Source of the DNA: Nigrospora sphaerica
Lineage: Eukaryota > Ascomycota > Sordariomycetes > Amphisphaeriales > Apiosporaceae
Length of the DNA stretch: 64,000 bases
Assembly (NCBI GenBank): GCA_018287875.1
Contig: JAGVVL010000013.1
Coordinates: 3,100,001 to 3,164,000 of the forward strand
Reading direction: 5' to 3'
The translations under genes and the position numbers were made by a program. The notes under the pieces are model-generated. The model did not search any database, was not told where the DNA came from, and was given only the letters and a program-made list of their open reading frames with translations. This document shows positions 47,819 to 60,038 of this stretch, one piece after another. Position 1 is the first letter of the stretch; each line of letters opens with the position of its first letter.

Positions 47819-50513
47819 GATGGATAATCGAATGAATCGGGCCGACAGGTATAGAGAAGCAGTTGGAAAGTGATGCTTCCCAAGCAAGACGATTTTCTCT
47901 CTCTTTGGAGTCCGCCGAAGAACTTGCTTTTTGATGCCTTCCGATTTGGCGCGCGCGCGAGGGCTGGCCTATATAAGCCTGTACTGCCTCTTTTCACTAT
48001 GGCGCGGTCTCCGATGGGGAATTTCGACGTCTCACCGGGCGGCCTAGCCCGTTATCTATACAACCAATCCAATAGCATCCCAAGCCACACACGCCCCTCG
48101 GAGTCAAATGCGCAAAGTCCGGGGAGCGCCTCACTAAGTCCGTTTGCGACCGATGCCCCCCGGCCGCCGCCCCTCTCTTCGGAAGATGGGCATTTCTGAT
48201 TCCGCGACAGGATAGCGGCCGTACCTCCTCTGTGGGATCGGAATCCGAATACAGGTCGAAGTCCACAGTGCCATATAGACGTATGTAGCTACGGGCTTGT
48301 TTTAGTTCGGTCAGTACGCCATTGTGGGTGAGGTAGAGGCAAGTAGGCCCAGCATTAGGCTGAAGCGCTTGCACGGCTGCACATCAAGCGATTGACTTGT
48401 AAATGTTCAAAGCCACACATCTCAGTACTTGGGTATTGAGGGGTCTCTCAAAATATACGAAGTTCCTCTGAGGGTACAGGTCTCAGCACGACATCATTCT
48501 CCCTGCTTTTAGAAATCAAGGGCTCCCGCCGAGCCCCCTAACTATCTACTAGAGTTTTATTAGGAACGTCTTTAAATGGAAAGAATCCTATGTCGACCAA
48601 AGAGCAAACCGTGCCGTGCAACTAGCCAGCGCCGCTATGGATATAGGGAGGCAGAGGATCAGTGGTCCGAAGTGTTCGCCTCCAGATTTTCCATATCAAG
48701 CGGAGGCGAGCATCGGAGCAATTCCTCAACTCCCATGGCGCAGTAAGGTGCCGTGGGTAAAGCTTACGACAGGATGTGGCGGGCATTTTGCCAGTCTTCA
48801 CCCGTCTGCCCCCATAACGTGATGGCCCGTACACCAAGGGGCTTTGCCAGGGCTTCGTACGGCCCAAGCGTCACTTTTAACACAGTGCAAGAGGTCCAGC
48901 AATTCGTCCTCAAACGCACCCTTTGCCAATGCCGTTCGACGTCGTCACATGCGATCCGAGAATGCAATAAGCCCGCAATCCTAAACCAGCCGAAATCCCA
49001 TTTGAATTGATCACTATAGGCGGTAGCCGCGATCGTGAGCCGCATTCAACTTGTTGGATTGTCACCGCGAACCTTGGCGGTTCGACGCGCAGCGGTTCAG
49101 ATGACCGTGTACGCCACGCCAGGATGGCACTTGAGACAGACATCAGACAGGGAGTCGACGCAACACAAAAGAACGGACCGTTGGACGGCCCATGTATCTT
49201 CTTCCGCGTCGGACCCAGAGCGAAAGTTACAACGTCCCACACGTTCCAATAATCAACGGAAGCACCAGTGCAGGCGGCCCCCAACATGCTCCGCAGGGAA
49301 GGTAGGACGACGCAAAGAAGCAGGCGCGGCCCTGGTAGAACTCTCAGTCTATCGTACTCTGAGCTGTGAAGTACTCCAAGGTACGTAAAAGCCCAAGCGC
49401 CGATATTCTATTCCCTCGGAGACCGCGAAAGCTGGGTACACTATGGAAGCTAGGCACGCACGCCTCTCACGTCGGCTCGTTCGCCTGTACCATTTCGCGG
49501 CCCATGAATTTGTCGACGTCCTCCGCACGCCGCTCACCCAAGGAACTACGGCCAACATGAGCCATCTGGTTCGCCCCGGAACTGTCCGCACTGCGTGACG
49601 CCAGAACCTCGCGTCAGTGCCTGGGAAGGCCTTCGCCACTTTCGTGTGGCGTTCCACGTGCGGCTTTCTCGACAATTCTGCGCCTGTTCTAGTACGGCGA
49701 TCGAGGCTGAACCAAAGCCAGGATAAAATACGCGCAAGGATCCGGTTGTGCCATGGCCTTGGATCTAATAGGCCTGAGTTTACGGGACTCGGCCATAGCA
49801 GGGAGGGAGCCCGCGGCAGTGCCTGGAGAGAGGTAAGAGGTATCCAGCATTGGGCGTCTCTAGCATCACAGGTGTTCAAGGGACGATGCGGCGTTCGAGG
49901 CTCGAGAATACTTGCTGGCCGCCCTTTGGTATCCATCAGAACAGAGTAAAGGGGCGAGGCCATCGTTCAAGTAAGCGCTGCCAAGAACGGAGCCGTATGA
50001 ACGGCAAACGGCATCAAAGCTGAAGTAAACTCTTTGGAGGATCGACCGAACATCGGGGCTGAGATGGTGGAAGTCCGATCCTTCCGAGTTTTACATATAA
50101 TCACATCAGTTGAATACCGCATCGGCCGCCGCTGACCTTTTTTTGCTCACGTAAAAGGGCCCCAAGGAGTTTATCTGCACATAAAGCGTTCGGGCTGCTG
50201 TTGAGCAGAAGGCTGCCAAAAGAAAACACATCCAAAGGAGGCTTCGTTATGTCTCAGCACTATAGAAGGAGGACACCGCTAGGGTCTGCCAGGTAAGAGC
50301 GGGGATACCTTTGAGCTTTCCGGGCAACGGCTCGTACTCACGAGGGGGAACAGGAGTTCATGGAGAATCGAGTTTGATCAGAGGTACGCACTTCCCACGA
50401 CGGTCGCCTCAGGAGAACCCCGAGTTGACCACGGTGGCTCGAACCCCAGGATAACATGGCTCGGCAACTCGGTCGTGCCCCAGCTGCGGGACCCCCGCAC
50501 CCTCACGCCCTCG
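47819..50513. other. Long gene-poor region
   Basis: Upstream of both the SDR gene (minus) and the MFS gene (plus). A TATATAA-like box about 155 bases above the SDR start (near 47970) may drive that gene. Frames at 48622-49963 show no motif I can name. Mixed composition, no inverted terminal repeats found. Confidence 0.4.
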
Positions 50514-53064
50514 ATGACCTCGCCGGCGCGGCTCTCCTGGATCAGCGACTTCGTCATCCCCCAGCTGGGCACCGGCCTCGACGCCGACCTCGAAGAGGTG
50601 GACGAGGACGCCGTATCACGCCAGCCGCCCGAGTCGCTGCCGCGCACTAGCACGAACCCCTTCTGGGAGAAGCCCGAAGGGTCGGTCGTCTCGTTTCCGC
50701 CGCCGAGCCTGAGGCGCTTCTCGTCCCGGTGCGGGCGCTCCCCCTCCCGCCTGCGGCAACCCCCCAGCCTTCGCCGCACCATACCATGGGATGCCCGTGG
50801 TCCCGGCCCCGCGCCCGACCGAGGCCTGCGCCCGACGCCCAACTTCTTGGATGGGCCCAAGCTTTGGCTGGTCGCTGCCGGACTCGTGTTTGCCATGTTC
50901 TGCGGCGGAATAGTGAGCCTTCCCCGTGCTCGTTGCGGCCCCTGAGGGATGACGGGTCGGAAAACTCACACACCCCAATTCAGGATCGTTCCATCATGAC
51001 AGTCGCGACACCAGCAATCACGACCGAGTTCAGTTCGCTAAGCGATGTAGGGTGGTACGCCTCGGCCTACCTGCTGACTATGTGCTCTTTCCAGCTGCCC
51101 TTCGGCAAGCTGTACTCGGAGCTGAGTCACAAATACGTCTTTCTATCGGCATTGGCCATCTTCGAGGCCGGGTCGGCGGTTTCTGCCACGGCGCAGAGCT
51201 CCATTGTTTTGATCGTCGGTCGGTCGGTGGCCGGCTTGGGCAGCGCCGGTGTTGTCTCGGGCTGTATTATTGTGAGCCTTCGCCTCCCGGGGACGTTCAA
51301 AACATCACCTCGTTCCAAGACTGACCGTCACTGGAAGATGATAGGATCGCTCACTCATCCTTCTGTACGCCCAGCCTGGATTGGAGGTATGGCGGCCATA
51401 GCCAACATTGCGCAGGCCCTTGGGCCCCTGATAGGGGGTGCCCTCGTGACGAACCTTTCCTGGCGTAGGTTTCCTTCTTCTATGCACCATTCGACCCCGA
51501 ATCTGATTCAGGCCTATGTATACTCACGTAAGACTTCTGAGCAGGCTGGTGTTTCTGGATCAATCTGCCGTCAGGAGGAGTCACAGCATTGCTGCTCCTC
51601 CTCTTCTTGCACGCACCACCTAAACTGGCCGTTTCAGGCCAGTCGCGTCTGCAGCGTGTCTACAAGAGCGTCGACGCCCTCGGCACCATCATCTTGTTGC
51701 CCTCCATTGGTTGCCTGCTCCTAGCGCTGAAATGGGGCGGTTCCGAGTATGCCTGGAGCAATTGGCGCAGCATGCTGCTGCTATTGTTCTTTGCTCTGCT
51801 ATTCGTCTCATGGCTGACGGTTCAGCACTTCCGTGGCGACCGTGCCACGGTGCCCCTATACCTGCTTCGCAGCCGGGCCATCACCTTTGGCAGCATCTAC
51901 GGCATGGCCTCGTACGGCTCTCTGGCGCTGGTCATGTACCACGTGCCCATCTGGTTGCAGGCCGTTCGGGGCGCGTCGGCCAGCCAGGCGGGTGTTGACA
52001 TGCTGGCCCTGGTTATACCGTGGACTGTGAGCTTGGTCTTCTCTTCGCAGCTGGTGAGCAGATATAAGCCTCGAACCGGGATGGTTCTGAACTGACCATG
52101 AAACAGACAATGAGAACGGGATACTACGCCCCGCAGATGCTGGCGGCCACGGTTCTAATGTCGTCCATGGCTGGGCTGATGACCATCTGGCGCATTGACA
52201 CGGCCACTGTGTTCTGGTAGGTGATGCCGACTTCTACAATTTCCGCTCGCCGAAAAAGAACAACAAGTAACTTCGGAACAACGCGTCCACAGGGTATGTA
52301 CGCTCATCTTCTTCGGCGTTGGCGTGGGTTTGGGCATGCAACAGCCCTTTATTGCCACGCAAGCAACACTCAGCGGCCCGGATATGGCGCTCGGCACGTC
52401 CATCACCATGTTCTTGCAGCTTCTGAGCGGCGCCGTCCTCATGTCGGTGGGCCAGAATGTGTTTCTCCAGGCGCTCCCGCAGCAACTGGCGGCGACGGCG
52501 CCGGGTATCGACCCGCGGGCCATCGCGGCCCTGGGCGCCCAAGATTTGCCCGCCCGCCTGGGCCAGCTCTACGACGCCGAGCAAGCGAGCGGCATCCTGA
52601 AGGCCTACAACGCGGCGCTGCGCATTGTCTTCGTCGTGGCGCTGGCGACGGTATGCGTCTCGGTCGTCGGGTCCGTCGGCGTCGAGTACCGCAACATCCT
52701 GCTGCCACCGTCGCCGTCGCCGTCGCTGCAGCCGCCGTCGGCCGGGGCGCTGTCGCCGTCGGTGCCGCCGACGCCGCCCCAGGAGCGGCCCGAGCACCAG
52801 TCCGTCATGACGTTCGCGTCCTTCGCGTCGTCGGCGTCGCTGCAGCGCTCGCCCGTCCCCCACCGCAGCACTGGCGTCCCCGAGTGGAAGGACACGATGG
52901 CACCCCTGCCCGAGTCGGACAGCGAGGCCACCGTCGCCGTCACGCAATCCGCCCCCGGCTCACCGAGGCTGCGCGACCCCTCGGTTACGTGCTTCGTGTG
53001 TCCCCAGTGCATGGGTATACCGGAGGAACGAGAGCACAAGATTGCGGAGGAGGATAGAAGATAG
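50514..53064 (+). CDS. MFS multidrug-type transporter (DHA14-like)
   Basis: Exons 50514-50912, 50984-51271, 51338-51464, 51545-52053, 52107-52216 and 52293-53064 give 734 residues. Each junction restores a membrane helix, for example SWR|WCFWINLPSGG and VFW|VCTLIFFGVG. The core from about 115 to 605 has the DHA14 landmarks DVGWYASAYLLT, the motif-A-like GKLYSELSHKYVFL, GRSVAGLGSAG, the motif-C-like GPLIGGALV and GVGVGLGMQQP. The polar N-terminus of about 115 residues is longer than usual, and the C-terminus (about 620-734) is a Ser/Pro-rich cytosolic tail. The family exports drugs, toxins or metabolites by proton antiport; the substrate is unknown. The TM1 motif expected as LDQTIV reads CGGIDRSIM here. 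The start is the least certain part, as the frame is open further upstream without an ATG. Confidence 0.85.
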
Positions 53065-54161
53065 AAGAGGAGTGGAAAGCAGAGGATCGCCTCGGGATCG
53101 CGTCCCAGTGGAGTACGGAGTCGGCAATGGTGTTGTTGGTCGGGAGGGTATTTACTACGGGAAGTCCTCGGGCGGCCTCTGTCCCTGTGGATGTCGGGAT
53201 CTAATTTGGTTATTCACATAATAACAACCGAAAAGTCGTGGTAGTATGTTGAGGCCGGGTCGAAGGCTGGCTGCAGCTGCATCTTACGAATCTATACGAT
53301 TCTGTGTTTATCCCCTTTTTCCCACAAAGTCCTTAGCACTTGGTCGCCAACGAAGAAAATGGAGCCAGGCTCACGGATGTACCTACCAAGGTCTTTTGAG
53401 GGAAAATAGCCGCGTCGATTGACACTCAAGAACAGTCATCCTAGTATGTGGTAACGCTTCCCCTATCCAACCTATTTGATTTTGGATGCCCGTCGGCCTT
53501 GCCACCTATCTTGGGTCCAGCAGCCATCAGACCCAGACGCCCAGTGTTCGGCTTTCGCAAAGCGCAACGGCAACAGACGGTGGTTGCGTGAGGCTGGGGA
53601 GCCGGGCTTTTCCGAGCAGGAGACTCGTGGACCGTGGACGAAAATCAAGCCTGGAGTTGCTCGGGACAATATGACGACTATTCGCCCGTCCTTGGAGTTG
53701 GGAGAAGATGGTTCGCTTTTCGCCATGATGAGTTGCCACATGCATGTGCGAGGGGTACAGGTCTTTCAAGCCACACGAACGGGTTGAGGCCTTCGCACGA
53801 CCCGATGCCACCAACAGGTGCGTATCGCTATGGCGAGAGGCTGGTCGGCTTCCCACGGCCGACGGAAGAGCTGTGTACGTTGAGGACCCAAGAAGTCAGG
53901 CTCAGGCACTCCCGTGCCACGATCCGGGGCGTGCGGGTTCGCCGGAGCGCGTCGGCCCTGCAGTTGCGCTGCGATGCCGCCATCAACTTGCAGAGGCGCC
54001 GAACCGCGCGGCTTGGCCGGGCAGCTGGACGGCGACTGGGAGGGCGTCGTGCGAACTCACCTCGCCGTAAGCCCACATGAGCCTTGGGAGCTCGTTACTG
54101 CGGCGAGGCGACATGAGAGAACCAGGTCGGACCGCTTCCGAGGAATCCCGTTTGACGGGAA

Positions 54162-54167
54162 CTAGCC
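54162..54167 (-). promoter_or_regulatory. Candidate XlnR/Xyr1 site (GGCTAG on minus strand)
   Basis: Matches the GGCTAR consensus of the xylanolytic activator, about 980 bases above the beta-xylosidase start. A 6-bp match alone is weak. Confidence 0.3.
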
Positions 54168-54444
54168 TATCGAGTACGTCAGGGACACAGCAGATATTCC
54201 CCGTGGTGAGAGTGGCAGGGATTTTTGTCGTAAGAGCAGTAGCGAGCCAAAGCAGCAACTTCGCTGGTTGGCCGCCATGCGCTTCCACCAACGGACATGG
54301 CATGCAACACCGCTGATCCCCAGGCACCTCTGCATTGGTGACATGAGTAATGAATTGGACGATCCCCTCGCTCCCCCGCTGAACGGCGGTCACCCTGCCG
54401 AGCAAGCTCCCGCGCCCGCCTAGCAAAAGAGGGGGCAACGTCGC

Positions 54445-54451
54445 GGCTAAA
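54445..54451 (+). promoter_or_regulatory. Candidate XlnR/Xyr1 site (GGCTAAA)
   Basis: Exact match to the preferred XlnR heptamer GGCTAAA, about 690 bases above the beta-xylosidase start. Confidence 0.4.
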
Positions 54452-55042
54452 CACGAGGCCGAGATGAACTTCCTTGTCGGCTCGAGGTGGGCTCCCGGGC
54501 TTTGCAGCAACGGCAACGTTCGTGAAAGTGGCCAAGGCGCGGGACACGACGACGTGCAGAGACCCGACTGGTGCGGCTATGGGTCTGCCCTGTTGGGAAC
54601 GGGGAAAGAGCGAGGAGGGATATGATGTCACCCCGGCATGACGGTCGATGGCTGGACGTTGCTTCCCGGCGGGCGAAATAGGGTTGGGGCAATCCCCCTT
54701 CCCGACGAGCGGCAGTGCCCTTTGCAGCTTTATCCCAACCTCGCTTGACGGGGTGACGATGTTTCGAGGTCTTCTCGTCTAGTCCGACTTCCCCGCACTC
54801 TCCCCCGCACTCCCCAAGCGGATCACGGTCAGGGGGCATCAAAGGGCGTCCATACGATTTTGCAGGCACAAGCGACCCTGCCTCCCTTACCCACTAGGTA
54901 TTTAACCGCCGGAATAATCAACGGATTGGCGGCCAAGAAATGTATAACGGCGGCGAGCGGAGGGGCTCTGGCCCGCTCAGCGCCCTCATGGCCGCCTCTA
55001 TATACGTCGCGGCGGCGGCGAACGCCCTTTGCCCTCAGGACG

Positions 55043-55048
55043 TTAGCC
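55043..55048 (-). promoter_or_regulatory. Candidate XlnR/Xyr1 site (GGCTAA on minus strand)
   Basis: Lies about 95 bases above the start codon, downstream of the TATA box at 54999-55004, so it may be in the leader rather than a functional upstream site. Confidence 0.3.
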
Positions 55049-55140
55049 CGGGCAGTTGCTCTTTACCCGCGAGCGCGCAGCTACTACCGACTTCTCCCTC
55101 CCATCCGAGCTGGTCGCGTCCCCCCGAAGAGCAGGTCGTC

Positions 55141-57989
55141 ATGGCGCTTCCGCCGTCGAAGTCCGTCACGCTGGCGGCGCTGCTCGCCACCGCGGCCTCG
55201 GTGGCGGCCCAGGGAGCCGCGCCGTTCGTCTGCGATGGCTCGTCCTCGGAGCCGTACCACGCGGCCAAGGAGTACCAGGGCTGCTACTTGGACCCCGGCG
55301 TCAACATCTTGCGCGAGGCCAAGCTCAGCACCATCGCCATGACGCCGCAATACTGTGCCAACTGGTGTGGCGGGCAGGGCTTCGCGTACGGCGGCGTCAA
55401 CTTTGGCACGTGAGTCCGCCTTCTCTCGCCCTCCCAGGAACGGGACGAAGACTGACCGGGGACAGCCAATGTTTCTGCGGCGGGACGCCTGACTTCAGTA
55501 GAGCCACCAAGGCAGACGACAGCCGGTGCAGCACCAAGTGTGCTACCGAGCCGTCTAGCGCCTGCGGCGCTACTTACGTGTGAGTAGCGGAGGAATCCTG
55601 CAAAAAAGGGAAACTCGGGCTGACAGCGGCACCCAGGATGTCTCTATACAAAGTCACCAACCCCCAGGGCGACGCAGGGGATGGCACCAACAGCACGCCC
55701 AAGCCTCCGGCCTGCCAGACGAACCCGCTCTGCAGCCACGCCGTCTGCGATGCGTCCAAAAGCATTGCCGAGCGGGTGGCGTCCCTCGTCGGCTCCTTCA
55801 CCGAGGAGGAGAAGATCTTGAACCTCATCGACGCCTCGGCCGGAGCCGAGCGGCTGGGCCTGCCCGCCCACGAGTGGTGGAACGAGGCCACCCACGGCGT
55901 GGGCTCGGCCCCTGGCGTGGTGTTCCCCAAGGCGCCGCGCGACTTCAACCACGCCACCAGCTTCCCGTCGCCGGTCCTGACGGCGGCGTCCTTCGACGGG
56001 CCCCTCATGCGGGCCATCGGCGACGTCGTGGGCATCGAGGGCCGCGCCTTCGGCAACAACGGCTTCTCGGGCTTCAACTTCTGGGCACCCAACATGAACC
56101 CGTTCCGGGACCCGCGGTGGGGCCGCGGGCAGGAGACGCCCGGCGAGGACGTCCTCCTCGTCAAGACGTACACGCAGAACTACGTCTCGGGCATGCAGGG
56201 CGACGACCCCGAGGACAAGCTCATCATCGCCAACTGCAAGCACTACGCCGCCTACGACCTGGAGACGGGCCGCCACGCCAACAACTACAACCCCACGCAG
56301 CAGGACCTCGCCGACTACTACCTTTCCGCCTTCAAGTCCTGCGTCCGCGATGCACACGTGGGCAGCATCATGTGCTCCTACAACTCGGTGGGCGGCATTC
56401 CCACCTGCGCCAGTCCGTACCTGCTGCAGGAGGTCCTCAGGGACCACTGGAACTTCACGGCCGACTACGACTTCGTTGTCTCGGACTGCGGCGCCGTGAC
56501 GGACATTGTGCAGTATCACAACTTCACCGACACGGAGCAGGGGGCCGCTGCCGTTGCCCTGAATGCCGGGACCGACCTGGAGTGCGGCAACTCGTACCTC
56601 AAGCTGAACGAGTCTCTTGCCGACGGCGAAACCACCGTGGCCCGCGTAGACGAGGCCCTGACCCGACTCTATACCGCCCTCTTCTCCGTCGGCTACTTTG
56701 ACGGCGGGAAACACAGCACGCTGGGCTGGTCCAACGTATCGACCGAGCACGCCACCGAGCTTGCTTACAAGGCCGCCGTCGAGGGCATGACGCTCCTGCA
56801 GAACGACGGTCTCCTCCCGCTCCGCAGCGCCGAGTACAAGTCGGTAGCGGTCGTCGGGCCGTACGCCAACGCGACGACGGAGATGCAGGGCGACTACTCG
56901 GGCAAGGCGCCCTTCCTGCGCAGCCCACTGTACGCGTTCCAGCAGCAGGAGGGTTGGACCGTCCACTACGCCAAGGGCACGCCCATCAGCGCCCAGAACA
57001 CAACGGGTTTCGCCGAGGCCTTGGAGGCGGCAAAGAAGTCGGACATCATCGTCTACTGCGGCGGCATCGACAACTCCGTCGAGAACGAGACCCACGACCG
57101 GAAGAACATTTCGTGGCCCGCCAACCAGCTCGAGCTCATTGCCGAGCTCGCCAAGCTCTCCAAGCCCCTGATCGTCGCGCAGTTCGGCGGCGGCCAGGTC
57201 GACGGCACCCCTCTCGTGGAGAACGGGAACGTCAACGCTTTGTTGTGGGCCGGCTACCCCAGTCAGGACGGGGGCACGGCTTTGCTCGATCTCCTCGTGG
57301 GCAGGCAGTCGTTCGCCGGCCGCTTGCCCATCACGCAGTACCCTGCCCAGTATGCCGAGGACGTCAGCATGTTCGACATCAACCTGCGGCCGAACGACTC
57401 GTTCCCCGGACGCACTTATATGTGGTACACAGGCAAGCCCGTCTTTCCCTTCGGGCACGGCTTGTCATACACCGAGTTTGATTTCGAGTGGAAGACCACG
57501 CTGGACAAGGAGTACGACATCGGCAGCCTCGTCGAAGCCGCCAAGGCCAACTTGAACGGAGGCGACAGCATCAACGACATCACCCCCTTCACCACGGTGA
57601 CCGTGAACGTGAAGAACGCTGGGGAGTACAAGTCCGACTACGTCGGCCTGCTGTTCCTCTCCAGCAAGAACGCGGGACCCGAGCCGCGCCCGAACAAGGT
57701 GCTCGCTTCCTTCGCGCGCGCCCACGGTGTCGACGCGGGTTGCGGCGCCGAGCTGCCCCTGGCTTTGACTCTGGGGTCGCTGGCCAGGGCCGACGAGAAG
57801 GGAGACCTGACCATCTTCCCCGGCGACTACAAGCTAGCGCTGGACAACGACGAGAGCCTGACGTTCGAATTCCGCTTGACCGGCGAGGCGACGGTTATCG
57901 AGACGTTACCGACGCCCAAAGACAGCTACGAATTTACTGTGCCGGTGCACATTCAGCCGCCGTCGACGGAGCGTATGGGGCCTGATTAG
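55141..57989 (+). CDS. WSC domain + GH3 exo-beta-xylosidase
   Basis: Exons 55141-55409, 55466-55579 and 55637-57989 give 911 residues. The order is: signal peptide (MALPPSKSVTLAALLATAAS), a WSC domain at about 38-128 (YQGCYLD ... CANWCGGQGFAYGGVNFGTQ ... CFCG) with the usual Cys pattern, a short linker, then a full GH3 enzyme. The GH3 part shows HEWWNEATHGVG, NPFRDPRWGRGQETPGED, NCKHYAAYD and the nucleophile Asp411 in FVVSDCGAV. FGHGLSYTEF and the fibronectin-III-like C-terminal domain complete the fold. HEWWNEATHG is the beta-xylosidase type rather than the beta-glucosidase type, so the enzyme should release xylose from xylo-oligosaccharides outside the cell. The WSC module likely binds polysaccharide. 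Exons 1 and 2 are needed to complete the WSC domain. Confidence 0.92.
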
Positions 57990-58285
57990 AGTCGAGTCCG
58001 GGCCAGCATCCAGTCCCGTGCCGTATCAGATTGTCACGATAGAATGCACTGCCAATAATAAACCCAGACATTAATCTGCCTCGGCCTCACCCCATGGTAA
58101 TAGAGCGATGTCCCAGGGATAACACGGAGACGACCGTGTGAAGACTGACCTCTAACTCGAACGAAATGTAACCGCCTGACTCGGAGGTAAGGATATCCAA
58201 GAAAAGCGAGGAGTATGAGTGGGGAAAAGAAAAACAAAAAATATAGGTTCGAGGTTTCTCAGTAACTGAGAAGCATCGGGAATTG
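57990..58285. other. beta-Xylosidase 3' flank
   Basis: Just under 300 bases between the beta-xylosidase stop and the tRNA 3' end; no feature recognised. Confidence 0.4.
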
Positions 58286-58369
58286 AGCCCAATGCGGGGG
58301 TCGAACCCGCAACCTTGAGATTACGAGGATCGTAAGAGTCTCACGCTCTACCGATTGAGCTAACCGGGC
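58286..58369 (-). tRNA. tRNA-Lys (CTT) with 11-nt intron
   Basis: On the complement the sequence folds as a tRNA: acceptor GCCCGGT pairs with ATTGGGC (two G-T pairs), the D arm is GCTC/GAGC, the anticodon stem TGAGA/TCTCA encloses loop CTCTTAA, and the T arm is GCGGG/CCCGC with TTCGAAC. The anticodon is CTT (lysine, AAG codons). An 11-nt intron (CGATCCTCGTA) sits one base 3' of the anticodon, the canonical eukaryotic position. The mature length is 73 nt before CCA addition. Confidence 0.93.
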
Positions 58370-58782
58370 GTAGACGAGAAGACGAGGCGAGTCGCTTTCT
58401 GTTTGTTGGAGGGACTCGCCTTAATGAACATTAAGAAAATCTAGTTTTTGGAATCGCCGGTGCTGAAATTTGTGGAGGAATCTCGCTATGCGAAAAGAAG
58501 CCATGAGACCACTCACTGGTTCTCCACGGTAAATGAGCGGCCCCGTTCTTAAGTAGCCGGTGATAGGTGGGCATATCAGACTAGCTAAAAGAGGCTTAGT
58601 GGCCGGTGCATCGGCCTTTCTCATAAGATTTATGAGAGACTTATGATCGTCTTATGAATAGAATGAGGCGTTTTGCTCAAAACTGGAGCAAATATGCGCC
58701 ACGACCGGTACCCACTAGGGGGCCGCTCACTTTCGATGTCGACCACAGTAGTGCTGTTGTACGATACAGGCTATGGACTGCC
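58370..58782. other. tRNA / Zn2Cys6 gene spacer with short inverted repeats
   Basis: Contains the 5' flank of the tRNA and the 3' end of the regulator gene. TCATAAG at 58621-58627 is the reverse complement of CTTATGA at 58640-58646 and 58651-58657, a possible weak hairpin in the regulator's 3' UTR. Confidence 0.4.
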
Positions 58783-60038
58783 TCACCGTGGCGGTACCCA
58801 TCCGATCTCCTGGACCGGCCACCGTAACCAGGCGTGGTGTGCGTCGTCGACAGCCGCGTAGATGCGATCGATTAAATGTAGTCCCCAGCCTTTGAGCCAC
58901 CAATTGTACTCCAGCTTGTGGAGGAGGACACAAAAGAAGGCCAACACGCAGAGTGCGTCGTTGTCTTTCTGTCGCAGCAGGTCGATGTACCCGTCTTCGA
59001 TCTTGTACAGCCAGGTAAAGATGCTGCGGGTCTTTTCCTCGCTCGAGAGCTCCTCGCCGTAGAAAAAGGAGAGGGCGGATCGGAGGTCCCGGAACGCGGC
59101 AAGTAGATGCCGTCGCGTCTGCTTGTCCGGACCGCCGGTGTTGAGGTGCTTCTGAAACTCTCTCAGGGCCTCCCGGTCCAGCAGCTGCGAGTCCCACTTG
59201 TCGTTGACATCACGGTTGGTGCGAAAGAGGAAGGCGATGGAGGACGAGAGGATGGCGCGGCCGTTGGCCTCCAGGATGGTGCGCAAACCCCGAAAGAGCG
59301 TGAGCCAGCTCGGAATGACGTTGCTCGCATCAAAGAAGCGGTCGTCGTCCTTGAGGTTGGCGAAAGAGATGAACAACGTCAGGCTGCTGAAGCAGTACAT
59401 GGGCACCGAGTTCTCGACCGAGATGTTGGACAGGAGAGGGGCGGCTATGGAAGTGGCGGCCGTATGGCGCGCCATGCCCTCGGCGTAGTAGTACTGTCGG
59501 GCTTCGGGCCGGAAGTGGCCCAGGTGCGATGCCGCCAAGGCCAGGATGGAATAGAGCACGTGGGGATGTGAGAATCCTATTTTTGGGACGTCGATAAGGT
59601 AGTAATGGCGGGTGACGGGGTCGGAAGAAAGCGTGGGGCCGGTGAATGTGGTGTAGTGATGAAGGAGTTCCAGATCCAAGACCGTCAGGTCTCCAACGCC
59701 AGCCCGGCTGTGATCGAACGTGGGCGCCCCCAATGATGGCAAGGAAGCCGTCTGGCCACTATCCGGTGTTGAAGCGGGAAGGGGGATGGCAGGGCGACGG
59801 GCTGGAGCATCGTGGACGGCGACATCATCCACCAGGTTACATAACGAACCGCGCCTCGTACAGTTCCGACAGGACGGGCGCTCCTCGTCGCACTTTCGAG
59901 CCTACGTCAGCGGGGAGGCATAGTGTATGTAGCTGTCGGTAGCCTAACCTTGACTTTCCTTTTCTTGCAATTCCGGCAGCCGCTCCTGGACTTGATGTGC
60001 TGCCGTCGCGAGGATCTTTCTTTGGTGTCTGGCGCCAT
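58783..60038 (-). CDS. Zn2Cys6 fungal transcription factor
   Basis: Complement exons 59949-60038 and 58783-59892 give 399 residues. The intron (GTTAGG ... GAAAG) interrupts the zinc cluster; splicing gives CRNCKKRKVKCDEERPSC followed by RNCTRRGSLC, the exact C-x2-C-x6-C-x6-C-x2-C-x6-C pattern. The next possible AG upstream would insert three residues and break the spacing, so the acceptor is well determined. Met at 60038 gives a basic 20-residue leader, usual for this class. The rest resembles the short Upc2/sterol-type regulators (LLHHYTTFTGPTL, VLYSILALAASHLGHF). It is divergent from the FAD oxidase gene and shares its promoter, so it may control that gene. Confidence 0.9.

Larger units (their letters stand above)
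53065..55140. other. Intergenic region with beta-xylosidase promoter
   Basis: The first kilobase has no supported gene. The last kilobase upstream of the GH3 gene contains three GGCTAR-type motifs (see separate entries) and a TATATA box at 54999-55004. Confidence 0.45.

Noticed and set aside
48622..49963. Several 80-200 codon frames in the gene-poor stretch
   Set aside because: Overlapping on both strands, rich in Arg and Trp, with no family resemblance or splice support.
55644..57458. 604-codon open frame on the minus strand
   Set aside because: It is antisense to the GH3 beta-xylosidase. GC-rich third positions keep the complement open; it has no domain or hydrophobic pattern of its own.
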